A DNA stretch of 64,000 nucleotides from positions 124,001 to 188,000 of the forward strand of contig CAIPMU010000016.1 of assembly GCA_903866275.1 (NCBI GenBank), in the 5' to 3' direction. This DNA comes from Vampirovibrio chlorellavorus. GTDB taxonomy: Bacteria > Cyanobacteriota > Vampirovibrionia > Vampirovibrionales > Vampirovibrionaceae. Under the pieces are notes generated by a model. That model was not told where the DNA came from, searched no databases, and saw only the letters and a list, made by a program, of their open reading frames with translations. Of this stretch, positions 27,863-38,208 are shown piece after piece. Numbering within the stretch: the stretch's first letter is position 1; each line of letters begins with the position of its first letter. The position numbers and the translations under genes are program-made.

Positions 27863-28526
27863 GCCGGTCAAAACCCTGTTGGCGCGGTGCGCGGATTCAA
27901 TACGGAGACGCTGGGTGCGCCGTGTGTGGTCAAGCCTGTGGACTCTTTCTAACCCTGCGCTGCCTTCGATGTGCCACGTCAATCACCGGGATGCCAGCGA
28001 TGAAAAGGGTTCGGCAGGACTGGGGAACGGCTGACCCGAAATCCCTCAAGACCAACCACCACCTGCTTTGTCGGGCTAACCGGCGCGTGAGCGGTTTTGC
28101 GGAATGCCTGATGTTCCCATTGGCTCAGTGTTCGCAGAAAGGCCGGGGAGACCGGGCACAAGGGGCTGGCGGCCTGTGGCAACCGCATGGCTCAAGCGTT
28201 AACGCATCGCAGTTCAGGCTTTATTATACCGAAATACGGTGGGTAACGCATCGCAATTTTGCCATTGTAATATGAACGACTCCCAAAATCTCCTTGCGTT
28301 TTTCCGCACACCCCCCTTGGGAACGAGTCTTCAGCAATCTGGCCCAACCCACTGAACCCCAAACTGCTTAACAATATTGCAGTGGTGGTGTCGACTCATT
28401 CAACATGTCGTTGGCCTGACAGGCCCGATAACGCCTGCCATCAGAGCGGCTCTGGGACTCTGAAACAGACAGGGCTGACTCAAGTGTGACTATACGCCTT
28501 GGCCAAATTGGGGTAAGATATGGGGC
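27863..28526. promoter_or_regulatory. Divergent intergenic region with repeated 12-mer flanking a -10 element
   Basis: About 660 bp between smc (-) and the M16 peptidase gene (+). The 12-mer TAACGCATCGCA occurs at 28200-28211 and 28244-28255. Between them, on the minus strand, lies TATAAT (28223-28228), a possible smc-operon promoter. No convincing -35 was found. The remainder holds only unconvincing frames. Confidence 0.35.
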
Positions 28527-29948
28527 ATGATAGAGGCGCAAAATATTCAGATTCCCTACTTGTCCGAGCAGGCTCGGGTTGTGACCTACGAGAACGGGTT
28601 CACCTTTGTTTTCGTGCCCAAAAAAGGCGATGTGTTCAACATCAGCACGTGGGTCAAAACCGGCTCCCTGAACGAGGATGATCAGATCAACGGCATCTCG
28701 CATTTTCTGGAGCACCTGATGTTCAAGGGCACCGAGCGGTTCAAGCCCGGCGAGTTTGACAAGGCCATGGAATCGATGGGCGCGGTTATTAATGCCGCCA
28801 CCTGGAAAGATTTTACCTTCTACTATATTACCGGCCCCAAAGGTCGCACCCAAGACAGCCCGATTGGCGAAAACTTCGAGCTGGCGCTGGACATGCACGC
28901 TGATATGATGCTGGGCTCCACCATTCCCAACGAGGAAGTCGGGCCACCGTACAACCCCTTTGACCCCGACTATCAGGGTGAAAAGCGAGAACGCAGCGTG
29001 GTGATTGAAGAGATTTCCATGCGCGAAGACCAGCCGTGGACCAAGATTTACAACTCCGTGAACCATATGATGTACCAGAACGGGCATCCCTATCAGCGCG
29101 ATGTCATTGGGACTCGGGCCATCATCGGGGCCGTGCCGCGCGAGACGATTTATGAGTACTACCGCCGCTGGTATTCTCCCGCCAATTTAACCACCATTGT
29201 GGTCGGCGATTTTGACTTTGACCTGCTGGAAGCAAAAATCAACCGCACCTTTGACTTTAAAAAATTCGGCATTTCCAGCGAAACAAAACCGTCCACCGTG
29301 AGGGCTGAAGACTATCAGGCCCCGGTTGAAAAACGCTACGATGAAATCAAAGGTGAGTATCAGACCACCTTCTTTATTATCGGGTACCACGGGCCAGCCG
29401 CCCACAACCTGCCCGAAACCATCGCGCTGGATGTGGTCAGCCATGTGCTGGGCGAAAGCCGCAGCTCCCGCCTGACCCAGGCCTTGCTGGAAAAACCGGC
29501 CAACCCGATTTACAACTACGTCAGCTGCGGACAGTCCACGTTCAAGCTGGGCAACGTGTTCTTCATTCAGGGCAACTTCAATCCCAGTGACGAAACGGGG
29601 TCGGCCCGGGAAACGCTGAAGCAACTGGAAACCGAAGTGGAGCGCCTGCTGAGCAGCGAACCCATGACCGAGGACGAGTTCCGCCGGGCCATTAAAAAGT
29701 TGAAAGTGACCTTTGCGGAAACTTCGGAAACAGCCTCCGGCATTGCGGAAGCCATTGGGGAAGCGGTCACGGTGGCCGGTTCGCTGGATGCCTATTTAAA
29801 CTACCAGCAAGTGCTCACGGAACTGACACTGGAACAGGTAAACGCCACCGCGCGGAAATACCTGGCCCCCGATAAAGCCTACACTTCGCTGATGATTGCT
29901 GACCCCAACAGCGATAAAGAAGAATCGGACGAGGACAGCGATGCTTAA
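28527..29948 (+). CDS. M16 family zinc metallopeptidase, catalytic subunit
   Basis: 473 residues. The inverted zinc motif HxxEH is present in GISHFLEHLMFKGTERF, and the distal zinc-ligand region EKRERSVVIEEISM follows, so the active site is intact. A second M16 half-domain occupies the C-terminal part. The C terminus is acidic. There is no signal peptide, so the protein looks cytoplasmic. Its stop overlaps the start of a second M16 gene by 8 bp. Such pairs work as heterodimers of an active and an inactive subunit, as in mitochondrial processing peptidase. A TAAGAT hexamer lies 7 nt before the ATG. Confidence 0.92.
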   Translation: MIEAQNIQIPYLSEQARVVTYENGFTFVFVPKKGDVFNISTWVKTGSLNEDDQINGISHFLEHLMFKGTERFKPGEFDKAMESMGAVINAATWKDFTFYYITGPKGRTQDSPIGENFELALDMHADMMLGSTIPNEEVGPPYNPFDPDYQGEKRERSVVIEEISMREDQPWTKIYNSVNHMMYQNGHPYQRDVIGTRAIIGAVPRETIYEYYRRWYSPANLTTIVVGDFDFDLLEAKINRTFDFKKFGISSETKPSTVRAEDYQAPVEKRYDEIKGEYQTTFFIIGYHGPAAHNLPETIALDVVSHVLGESRSSRLTQALLEKPANPIYNYVSCGQSTFKLGNVFFIQGNFNPSDETGSARETLKQLETEVERLLSSEPMTEDEFRRAIKKLKVTFAETSETASGIAEAIGEAVTVAGSLDAYLNYQQVLTELTLEQVNATARKYLAPDKAYTSLMIADPNSDKEESDEDSDA

Positions 29949-31206
29949 GGTTCAACGGCTGGCTACAGAAGAATCCCGGTTAAACAACGGGGCAACCTTG
30001 TTGTACACCCCGATTGAAACCGCGCCCCGACTGGCGTTCTCCCTGTTTTTACCCGGTGGAAACCTGCTGGATACCGTGCCCGGCTTGTCGGATATGGTGG
30101 ACCGACTGTTGATGAAGGGCACCCAAAGCCGCACTCAGGAGCAGATTTCGGTAGAAATTGACGGGCTTACCCTGGAAGTGGACAGCGACACCAAGCGGGA
30201 TTACACCGCCATCCATGCCACCATGCTGGAAGAAGATTTGGACGCTTCATTCGAGCTGATTGCCGATTTTTTCCATCACGCCACGTTTGCGGAATTTGAA
30301 CGCGAAAAACAAAAAGTCTCCGGCGAAGTGATGATGGATCTGGATTCACCCAAAAGTCGGGCCTCGGATCAATTTATTCGCGGCATTTTTCAGGGTACGC
30401 CCTACGGCACGGTAGGCAGCGAAATTCTGGAAGCCCTTCCGTTGCTGGAATCCGTGGAACAGTTGCGAGGCTATTATCACAGTGTTTTCAACCCCAAAAA
30501 TCTGATTGTCTCCGTGGCAGGCAACATTCGCCCCGAAAAAGTGGCGCGCACGCTGGAAACTTTTTTCCCGAACAGCGACCGGGAATCCGGCAGTGTTTCG
30601 CCTGCGCTGGAAAGCCGCATCCGCAGCCTGAACCTGACTCAGCCGGAACTGGTCACCTTTGCCCGCGATGACTCCTCGCAAGCGCACATTTACAAGGGCT
30701 GGCTGATGCCCGATAACCGGCATGAAGACTATGCACCCATTGCGTTGCTGAATACCATTTTGGGCGCAGCGGGCCTGAGTTCCCGCTTGTTTCTGGAATT
30801 GCGGGACAAGCAAGGCCTGGCCTACAACGTGCGCAGCAGTTACGAGGCCTTCAGGTACAAGGGCCTGTTCTCGTTGTATATTGGCACCGAGCCCAAGAAT
30901 AAAGAGAAATGCCTCAAGGGCTTCATCGAGGAAGTAGACAAGCTGATCAACATCCCCGTTTCCGAGACGGAATTGGCCGATGCCAAACGCAACATTTTGG
31001 GACGCCGTTCCGTGTTTCTGGAAACCGCCCACCAGCAGGCCAACTACATTGGGGCCAACTATACGCTGGGCCGCAGTCTGGATGAAATCGCGCTGGTGCC
31101 GGAACAACTGCAAGCCGTCACGCCTGCGGATATTCAACGCGTGGCTCAGAAGTATCTGGCCCAACCGGCGCTGGTTTCCATCGTGGGGCCGTCTAAAATC
31201 CTATAG
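29941..31206 (+). CDS. M16 family peptidase-like protein, non-catalytic subunit
   Basis: 421 residues from ATG 29941. The position equivalent to HxxEH reads GLSDMVDRLLMKGT, so both His and the Glu are lost and the protein cannot bind zinc in the standard way. The rest of the fold is intact, including the glycine/arginine-rich substrate loop region AAGLSSRLFLELRDKQGLAYNV, the R/Y motif that completes the active site in heterodimers. The 8-bp overlap with the catalytic partner indicates translational coupling and a 1:1 complex. The substrate is unknown. Confidence 0.9.
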   Translation: MLKVQRLATEESRLNNGATLLYTPIETAPRLAFSLFLPGGNLLDTVPGLSDMVDRLLMKGTQSRTQEQISVEIDGLTLEVDSDTKRDYTAIHATMLEEDLDASFELIADFFHHATFAEFEREKQKVSGEVMMDLDSPKSRASDQFIRGIFQGTPYGTVGSEILEALPLLESVEQLRGYYHSVFNPKNLIVSVAGNIRPEKVARTLETFFPNSDRESGSVSPALESRIRSLNLTQPELVTFARDDSSQAHIYKGWLMPDNRHEDYAPIALLNTILGAAGLSSRLFLELRDKQGLAYNVRSSYEAFRYKGLFSLYIGTEPKNKEKCLKGFIEEVDKLINIPVSETELADAKRNILGRRSVFLETAHQQANYIGANYTLGRSLDEIALVPEQLQAVTPADIQRVAQKYLAQPALVSIVGPSKIL

Positions 31207-31316
31207 CAGCCTTTTCCGGTCTTTCAACATCTAGAGCCTTTCAGGCTTTTAAAAAAGTGCATCTGCCTCTGTCGCAGGCCCAAATTATCTTGATCCAAAA
31301 TGATAAACTGGAATGC

Positions 31317-31649
31317 ATGAGCGACGCTGAAAAATTACCCTTGGAGCCAGACAGGCAGCAATCTGAGCCTAATGCGTGTTTCACCTATCTCCTGGAGTGC
31401 GCGGATGGCACGCTCTATGCGGGCTGGACCACCGATATTGAACGGCGGGTAGAGCAGCATAATCTGGGCAAGGGGGCCAAATACACTCGCGCGCGCTTAC
31501 CCGTTGTGCTGCGGGCCGTATGGCAGTTTGATACGCGAAACGAGGCCATGCGCTTTGAGTGGGCGCTCAAACGCATGCCTCGTTCCCGGAAATTGTCGTT
31601 ATCCAGTCAAATCGCTTTCACTGAGCCTGATGACCCTACATTGCCATAG
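31317..31649 (+). CDS. GIY-YIG nuclease superfamily protein (UPF0213-like)
   Basis: 110 residues from ATG 31317. The GIY-YIG core is TYLLECADGTLYAGWTTDI (about 23-41) with YAG in place of YIG, then Arg44 (ERRVEQHN), His48 and the late Glu in AMRFEWALKRM. Small single-domain members are widespread; a few are structure-specific nucleases, most are uncharacterised. The gene lies 110 bp after the M16 pair and is convergent with the PLD gene (14 bp overlap of 3' ends). Confidence 0.85.
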   Translation: MSDAEKLPLEPDRQQSEPNACFTYLLECADGTLYAGWTTDIERRVEQHNLGKGAKYTRARLPVVLRAVWQFDTRNEAMRFEWALKRMPRSRKLSLSSQIAFTEPDDPTLP

Positions 31650-33198
31650 CCCGACGTGGCCCCTCAGCGTCCACGGGATAAAATTTCCCGTCTGCCCCTT
31701 TTTGCAAAATAGGAAACGAACTGTCCTTGAAATCCAGGCAGGCCTGACGCGCAAACACCCCGCCTATACTGGGGGCATTTTCAATCAAAATATCCATCTC
31801 GTGATTGCCCTTCACCCCGGAGCGAGCCACTTCCGGCGGCCCTTCCTCAGCTTCCTCCAGGGCATCGGCCAGCTCATCCCAGGCCTTGAGCGGTTCCACC
31901 CAACCGGTACTCTTATGTTCCAGGCCCACCCCGGACCAGTTGGCGGAGCCCATCAATACATTCTTCCGATCAAACACAGCCCACTTAGCGTGCAGCTTTT
32001 CCTCTCTACCCCGATCTGTTTTCAGGAAGCGAATCGGGACTCCGGCTTTCTGCAAGTTGACAATCCCCGGCCGACAATTGGGGAAGAGGAAGTACAGACC
32101 GGGATCGACCAGAATTTTCACACCTTCCTGCCCAGCACGTGTAAGCTCATGATGCTTATCGATCAGGCGAGACACCACCTGCTTGTTCGTGAGTACAAAC
32201 AACTCGGCATGAATGCTCTTTTGGGCTTTGTTGATCTGATCCAGAATCGCGTCCTGAATTTCACTTTTTGGCCCCTGCACCGTATCGGCTCCAGCGGTTT
32301 GCAGGACCTTGATTTTACCTTGTCGAAACGGCTGAATTGGCGGCAGTAATTTCGGATCCCCACCAGAAGTTAGCCAATCCGGACGAAATGACTTATGGAA
32401 CAAATTACGCGCATCCGGGCCTTCAATGTGCACCCCTCCATCGTGGTTGGCCGGGGAATGATTGCCCCAATTCATGCCACTGACGACCGCTTGATTATTA
32501 TCCACTACCAATAGCTTGGTGTGATTAATTCGGCTGTGCGCGCGGGGGTATGTTACGGTCGAAATACCGTTTTTTCGTAAAAATTCCAGCATTCGGGTAT
32601 TGTGATCCGGCTCGAAGGTATAGGGTGGTTTCACGGGTTGCTTGCTATTGTCCAGAATCACCCTCACCTGCACCCCTTTTTTCTGAAGATCCACCAGTTT
32701 TTGAGCGAGGGCGGCCTGCTCCGCCCGACCGGGCGTATCCGGTAAACACCCGCGTTCCGGGTAGATTTCCGGAGATTGAAAGTTGTACATGTTCAGCATT
32801 ACCCAGGATTTCGCCTTGTCCAGCGTTTCGTGGATTTTGCCAAAAATTTGCCCGCCGCCCAACAGGCTGGTTACTTTGGTTTCTTTATCCCGACTCCCCC
32901 CAATCTCGGATGCTGGATACACAAAGAGATCGGACTGGCTCTCAATAACACCTCGCATTGGCAACGCCTGAAATGATCTGGGAAAGGAGCCTGAGGCCGG
33001 CGACTCTTGATTGGGTGTTCTGCCTTGCGGAATTCCCAATTTCCGATGGTTATCCGGGCTATTGGCTGGCGTGACCGGGATGTTTGGTAAAGGCTGAGCG
33101 GCTCGCAAAGTTTTTTTGGCAATTTTTACCCCCTGCACTCCTCGAAAACTCGGCTCATTGCGAAATAACCCCTGGGGGGTGCTGCAAACTTGAATCAC
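31636..33198 (-). CDS. Phospholipase D-like domain protein with N-terminal Phe-x-Gly motif
   Basis: About 520 residues from GTG 33198, which has AGGAG 8 nt upstream; an ATG at 33231 lacks a site. Two HKD motifs are present: INHTKLLVVD with SGMNWGNH, and KLHAKWAVFD with MGSANWSG, so both halves of a PLD active site look intact. PLD enzymes hydrolyse or transfer phosphodiesters, either phospholipid or nucleic acid. There is no signal peptide. Near the start the sequence NEPSFRGVQ (F18-x-G20 from the GTG) matches the Phe-x-Gly motif of the proteins at 40.6-43.8 kb. A disordered region of about 80 residues links this to the PLD domain. Effector function is a hypothesis. Confidence 0.85.
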   Translation of the reverse strand: MIQVCSTPQGLFRNEPSFRGVQGVKIAKKTLRAAQPLPNIPVTPANSPDNHRKLGIPQGRTPNQESPASGSFPRSFQALPMRGVIESQSDLFVYPASEIGGSRDKETKVTSLLGGGQIFGKIHETLDKAKSWVMLNMYNFQSPEIYPERGCLPDTPGRAEQAALAQKLVDLQKKGVQVRVILDNSKQPVKPPYTFEPDHNTRMLEFLRKNGISTVTYPRAHSRINHTKLLVVDNNQAVVSGMNWGNHSPANHDGGVHIEGPDARNLFHKSFRPDWLTSGGDPKLLPPIQPFRQGKIKVLQTAGADTVQGPKSEIQDAILDQINKAQKSIHAELFVLTNKQVVSRLIDKHHELTRAGQEGVKILVDPGLYFLFPNCRPGIVNLQKAGVPIRFLKTDRGREEKLHAKWAVFDRKNVLMGSANWSGVGLEHKSTGWVEPLKAWDELADALEEAEEGPPEVARSGVKGNHEMDILIENAPSIGGVFARQACLDFKDSSFPILQKGADGKFYPVDAEGPRRAMAM

Positions 33199-33231
33199 CA
33201 ATCTCTCTCCTAAATGATTAACCCACTTCAA

Positions 33232-33760
33232 TTAAAATTTCGCTCTAGTCAAACCCTCTCCGCCAGATTGCAGACTGGCGCTTATCTCGATTCTGCGTGT
33301 TGACTTGCCCATTGCCTGATACATCCGTCGTACCGGCAACCCGTATGTAAATCCGATTTAAATGCAAAACAGCCCTTCATAGCCGGGACAATAAGCCCAC
33401 CAAGACAAGATTCCAGTTCGTATTGGAAGTCTGCTTCTCTTCTTAAACCCACTTGTTTTATTTTTAATTTCTGAGATTGTAGCTGGTAAACGCTCGCTTG
33501 TAAAATAAACTTTTGAAACAGCGCCGCATCCAGATCTCAGTCCAGTCAGCCGACCGTTCAGGCTGCCATTATCCTCATTAAAACAAACCCAAATGACATC
33601 CGTATGACCGTTACAAACGGCTTTCTCCCCAGCCTTTCAGAGAACCACAAAACACGCCAGACAAGTTCCGTTCCAACCCGACATTCGCCTTTTTTCAAGA
33701 AGGCGTGTTTGCAAAACCCATCCACTGCCGGGTAACAGTCAATGAACCGACCAGTCTAGC
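33232..33760. other. Intergenic region, no gene seen
   Basis: About 530 bp upstream of the PLD gene and downstream of a small gene, both on the minus strand. It contains a small stem-loop at 33261-33280 (CGCCAG/CTGGCG) and another at 33686-33705 (CGCCTT/AAGGCG), the latter 56 bp past the stop of the small gene and perhaps part of its transcript end. No convincing ORF. Confidence 0.4.
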
Positions 33761-33982
33761 CTAGCGAAATGCCCGATTGTGTGCATGAGCATGGGCATGA
33801 GCCGGCACCATCGGCTTGATTTTCAACGCCATGGCCAAACGGTTGTAATGCTCCATCACACTCAGGGAAGCCTGTATCACTTCCTTGCAATCGTTGTAAA
33901 CTGCCGGGTTTTGTTTGGTATCCTTCAGCAATTGGGCATATTGCATCCCCAACTGTCGTTCGATATTACGACCCTTATTCAT
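33761..33982 (-). CDS. Small helical protein with His-Ala repeat tail, hypothetical
   Basis: 73 residues, helical, ending PAHAHAHAHNRAFR. The alternating His could bind metal, but a repeat this short may be incidental. AGGAGTG lies 9 nt before the ATG, a good ribosome site that supports a real gene. No family recognised. Confidence 0.6.
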   Translation of the reverse strand: MNKGRNIERQLGMQYAQLLKDTKQNPAVYNDCKEVIQASLSVMEHYNRLAMALKIKPMVPAHAHAHAHNRAFR

Positions 33983-34225
33983 GGCTCGTCACTCCTAAAA
34001 AATCCCCATACCGTATCATCCCTGATCGTGTCTAATTCGTGTCGCAAGATGTACTTGCATAAAAACGCGAAATTGCCTTTTTGAGACATTTCGTAAACAC
34101 TTTGTAATATTTTCACAATCCTCAACGGTTCAGACAGTCCATACACCTCACCATTCACCACCATCTCGAATCAATTCCCCACAACAACAATCGTCAGCCC
34201 CTTACCTTTCAGGCATAATAGCGCT

Positions 34226-37174
34226 ATGAGTCCACAGGATATTATCATCAGCGGGGCCAGGGTTAACAACCTGAAAAACGTCAGTTGCAAGCTGCCCCAC
34301 GAGCAACTTACCGTGATCACCGGCCCCTCGGGCTCGGGGAAATCTTCGCTGGCCTTTGATACCCTGTACGCCGAGGGTCAGCGGCGTTACATCGAATCGA
34401 TGTCATCGTATGCGCGGCAATTTTTGGCCCGCATCGAAAAGCCGGATGTGGATAACATCCAGCACATTCTGCCCGCCATTGCGCTGGAGCAGAAAAATCA
34501 TGTGAAAAATGCGCGCTCCACCGTGGGCACCGCCACCGAAATCTACGATTTTTTGCGCCTGCTGTTCGCCAGCATTGGCCAAACCCAGTGCGATGTCTGC
34601 GACGGCACGGTCAGCCGGGCCGATCCATTTAAAATCCAGAAGGCCCTGCAAGCCTACCCCGAAGGGCTCAAAGTCCTGCTGCTGGCTCCGGTTAACCTAA
34701 AAGAATTCAGCGTGGCGGATCTCATTCGTCAGGGCTTTTTCCGGGTATACCGACAAGGTGAAATTCAGGATTTGGCCACCGTGCAATCCGAACTCACCAC
34801 GCACGAGCCGGTGCGCATCGTCATTGATCGGCTGATCATCAAGCACAAGGCCTTGGGCGCGCGTCTGCGGGAATCCATTCGCAACGCGCTGGTGCTGGGC
34901 AACGGCAAAATTGAAGTGGTCACGCTCAACGGCAAAGCAAGCGAACCCAAGAAGGCCAACACCACAACAGAGGCGAGTGAAGAAATCGAGCCGGGCGACA
35001 GCACACAACTGTTCCAGAACGAGTTTGCCTGCCTGAACTGCCACAAAGTGTTTGTGGAACCGTTTGCCAACCTGTTTTCCTTCAACAGCCCCATGGGCGC
35101 TTGCCCCTCCTGCGAGGGCTTTGGCCGAATCATCGGCATTGACATGGACAAGGTGATCCCCAACAAAACGCTCACGTTGGCGCAAGGGGCCATTCATCCC
35201 TTCACCAAGCCTGCCTATGCCGAAGGTTACGATTATCTGGCGATGGAAGCCAAAAAACGCAAAATCCCGCTGGATGTGCCTTGGCAGGATCTCAGCGATG
35301 CCCAGAAATCGTTTGTGATTGACGGTGGCGGCGAGTTTGAAGGGGTGCGCAGCTTTTTCGACTGGCTGGAAACCAAGAAATACAAAGTCCATGTGCGGGT
35401 CATGCTGGCCAAGTACCGGGGCTACTACCCCTGCCCGGAATGTCTGGGATCGCGCTTGCGCCGTGAAGCCCTGAACGTAAGGGTGCAAGGCAAAAACATT
35501 TTAGAACTGGGCGAAATGCCAATTTCCGAACTGGAAACCTTCTTTGAGGAACTCAGTCTGCCGCCCACGCACGAGCTGATCGCCAGCCGCTTGCTGAAGG
35601 AAGTGCAAAGTCGCCTGCGTTACCTCAGCGGGATTGGGCTGACCTATCTCACGCTTAGCCGCCAGTTTCGCACGCTCTCCAATGGAGAGGCCCAGCGCAT
35701 TAATCTGTCCGCCGCGCTGGGGAGTGGCCTGACCGATACGCTCTACGTGCTGGATGAGCCCACGGTGGGCTTGCATGCCCGCGATACGGATCGCTTGATT
35801 CACATTCTGCAAAATCTGCGGGATCACGGGAACACGATTGTGCTCGTGGAGCACGACCCGGATGTCATGCTGGCCGCCGATTACATCATCGATATGGGGC
35901 CTGCAGGCGGCGATGAAGGCGGACGGATTGTGTATGAAGGCACGCCCAAAGGCTTGCTCTCGGTGTCGTATTCGCTGACCGCGCGTTATCTGAATCATCC
36001 CGCGTTGCCGCCGCCACCGAAAAGTAAAGCAACGCCCCAGCCGGAAGGCAACGGCAAATCCAACGGAAAACGGGCCATCAAAGGCAAAGCCAAACCCGAC
36101 ACCGCCGCACTGAGTGAAGACTTGGGCGATGTCATCACCATTGCAGGCGCCAAGGGCAACAACCTGCAAAACGTGACCGTACACTTCCCCAAACACCAAC
36201 TGGTCTGCGTGACCGGGGTATCGGGATCGGGGAAATCCACACTGATCAAGCAAACATTGTTCGCGGCGTACGAGCACTCTCAATCGCGCTCCTTACAACT
36301 GGATGAAGCGCCGCACGAGGCCATTCTGGGGCTGGAAAGCTTCAAGGACATGCTGTTGGTGGATCAAAGCCCACCGGGGCGCTCGGCCCGATCCAATCCA
36401 GTGACGTATGTGAAAGCCTATGATGACATTCGCAAGCTCTTCTCGGAAACCCGCAAGGCCACGGTGCTGGGCATTACGGCCGGGCATTTTTCGTTCAACA
36501 CCCCCGGTGGGCGCTGCGAAACCTGCGAGGGCCTGGGCACCATCACCATCGACATGCAGTTTATGGCCGATGTCACCGTGGTTTGCCACGACTGCCAGGG
36601 CCGCCGCTTCAACCCCAACGTGCTCTCGGTGGAAGTGGAAGGCAAAAACATCAACGACATCCTGAATATGACCGTGGATGAGTCGATTCAGTTCTTCAAA
36701 ACCAGCCGCAAGATCATCAACAAGCTCAAGCCCCTGCAAGAGATCGGGCTGGGCTACCTGAAACTGGGCCAATCCACCGCCACATTGTCCGGGGGAGAGG
36801 CCCAGCGCCTGAAGCTGGCCAGTTATCTCCCTGCCCAACCAACCGGGGACAATGACGTGACGCTGGCCAAGGAACCCTACCTGTTCCTGTTTGATGAACC
36901 CACCACTGGCCTGCACATGGCCGATATCGCGCTGCTGGTGCAAGCCTTCCGGCGCTTGCTGGCCGCGGGGCATTCGCTGATTGTGATTGAACACAACATC
37001 GATTTTATCGCCCAAACCGATTACATCGTGGACTTAGGCCCCGAAGGCGGCGACGGCGGCGGCCTGATCGTGGCCCAAGGCAGCGTCGCCGAAGTGATGG
37101 AATCGCCGAATAGCTTCACCGGGAAATTCCTGAAGCAACGCCTGCAATCACCCGCAGTGGTGACAGGGCGCTAG
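34226..37174 (+). CDS. uvrA: UvrA-family excinuclease ABC subunit A
   Basis: 982 residues with two ABC modules. Walker A motifs are GPSGSGKSS (about 32-40) and GVSGSGKST (about 670). Signatures are [11 protein letters not shown] and [11 protein letters not shown], with Walker [10 protein letters not shown] and FDEPTTGLH. Zinc sites are visible in CLNCHK...[17 protein letters not shown] and CETCEGLG...CHDCQGRRF. UvrA finds bulky DNA lesions and loads UvrB. A Lys/Pro/Gly-rich linker joins the halves (about 590-630), and [14 protein letters not shown] differs slightly from the canonical IGRTPRSNP. It could be the main UvrA or a paralogue. CATAAT ends 6 nt before the ATG without a Shine-Dalgarno. 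Confidence 0.9.
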   Translation: MSPQDIIISGARVNNLKNVSCKLPHEQLTVITGPSGSGKSSLAFDTLYAEGQRRYIESMSSYARQFLARIEKPDVDNIQHILPAIALEQKNHVKNARSTVGTATEIYDFLRLLFASIGQTQCDVCDGTVSRADPFKIQKALQAYPEGLKVLLLAPVNLKEFSVADLIRQGFFRVYRQGEIQDLATVQSELTTHEPVRIVIDRLIIKHKALGARLRESIRNALVLGNGKIEVVTLNGKASEPKKANTTTEASEEIEPGDSTQLFQNEFACLNCHKVFVEPFANLFSFNSPMGACPSCEGFGRIIGIDMDKVIPNKTLTLAQGAIHPFTKPAYAEGYDYLAMEAKKRKIPLDVPWQDLSDAQKSFVIDGGGEFEGVRSFFDWLETKKYKVHVRVMLAKYRGYYPCPECLGSRLRREALNVRVQGKNILELGEMPISELETFFEELSLPPTHELIASRLLKEVQSRLRYLSGIGLTYLTLSRQFRTLSNGEAQRINLSAALGSGLTDTLYVLDEPTVGLHARDTDRLIHILQNLRDHGNTIVLVEHDPDVMLAADYIIDMGPAGGDEGGRIVYEGTPKGLLSVSYSLTARYLNHPALPPPPKSKATPQPEGNGKSNGKRAIKGKAKPDTAALSEDLGDVITIAGAKGNNLQNVTVHFPKHQLVCVTGVSGSGKSTLIKQTLFAAYEHSQSRSLQLDEAPHEAILGLESFKDMLLVDQSPPGRSARSNPVTYVKAYDDIRKLFSETRKATVLGITAGHFSFNTPGGRCETCEGLGTITIDMQFMADVTVVCHDCQGRRFNPNVLSVEVEGKNINDILNMTVDESIQFFKTSRKIINKLKPLQEIGLGYLKLGQSTATLSGGEAQRLKLASYLPAQPTGDNDVTLAKEPYLFLFDEPTTGLHMADIALLVQAFRRLLAAGHSLIVIEHNIDFIAQTDYIVDLGPEGGDGGGLIVAQGSVAEVMESPNSFTGKFLKQRLQSPAVVTGR

Positions 37175-37198
37175 AGTTCTGGCTTAAAGTATCGAGCC

Positions 37199-38023
37199 CT
37201 AGCCGCGCTTTTTGACCACCATTTTGGCCAGGCGGCCCAACAGATCCATGCCCACGGTGCCGGGGAGTCCACCGGTGGCGGCGCTGAGGGAGGTGTTGAT
37301 CATGGATTCGCGGTGATGGGTTTGGGCAATTTTAAAATCGCAGTACTGCTCAAACCAGTCGCTGATCGCTTCCGGGAGTGCGTCATCCTGATACTTCAGG
37401 GTGATGGCGATGAGGTAGGCCATGTAATCGGCATCGGTTTTTAAATCCTGACGCTGCACCACGGCCTGAATGTAATCGGCCAGATGCCCGTCATCCAGCT
37501 CTAGCAGCATGCGGTGGGTCGTGGCGATCAGCTCCTCGGGCACAAAAGGCGTCCCCCGAAACAGCTCATTGCGAGAGAGCGACCGAAAGCGCGGATTTTT
37601 ACGCAGCAAGGCCACGGCCTCGGTCTGATACGACTCATAACGGCACTGGGACAGCTTGAAGCCTTCCAGCCTAAAGAGGACTTTGGAAACCACAAAACGG
37701 CTACGGGCGCGGTCTTCGGGGAGGGCGTCCGCTTTGTCCATATTGGTTAACAAGGATTGCAAATGTTTTTCCGCCAGAACCAGACTAAAGGGATTCAGGC
37801 GATATTCTAGCCATTCGGCCAGCAAGAGCCCCGCCCCCCGGCCAATTTCGTAGGCGGTAATTTGGGCCAAAAGCGCTTCCACGTTGGTGGCCTTGGTCTG
37901 CTCCCACCGACGACGAGACCGAGCCATCACCCGACCCGTCACAAATCCACCCACTGAGGTCATCATGGACCCAGTAGAGACCAGACCTTTTAACATGTTT
38001 TTTGGCCAGCCTAAAATGCCCAT
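37199..38023 (-). CDS. Hypothetical helical protein, 274 residues
   Basis: The ATG at 38023 (MGILGWPKNMLKG) is preferred because GGGAGAG lies 6 nt upstream; an ATG 30 bp further out is possible. The N terminus has a weakly hydrophobic Gly/Ser/Met stretch (LVSTGSMMTSVGGFVTG), followed by a mostly helical soluble body with charged residues, and a C-terminal Gly-rich segment (SAATGGLPGTVGMDLLG). It is convergent with uvrA. I do not recognise the family. Confidence 0.7.
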   Translation of the reverse strand: MGILGWPKNMLKGLVSTGSMMTSVGGFVTGRVMARSRRRWEQTKATNVEALLAQITAYEIGRGAGLLLAEWLEYRLNPFSLVLAEKHLQSLLTNMDKADALPEDRARSRFVVSKVLFRLEGFKLSQCRYESYQTEAVALLRKNPRFRSLSRNELFRGTPFVPEELIATTHRMLLELDDGHLADYIQAVVQRQDLKTDADYMAYLIAITLKYQDDALPEAISDWFEQYCDFKIAQTHHRESMINTSLSAATGGLPGTVGMDLLGRLAKMVVKKRG

Positions 38024-38208
38024 ATGCGACTCTCCCTTACGCTCAAGTTCCACCTTCAGTATAGGCCTACGCTCCCAATTAAGCTACAGGAGACATCCCC
38101 AAAGGCAGCGCTTCACGCAATTTGCGAGCCCCACAACCCATCCAGTTATCCCATGTATTCACACACAAGCAGCCTTTCAAAAAGAGAACATCAACTCGGA
38201 GTGCTGCG

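Noticed and set aside
28368-29087. 239-codon minus-strand frame over the M16 gene start
   Set aside because: Antisense shadow of the M16 domain; no conserved motif.
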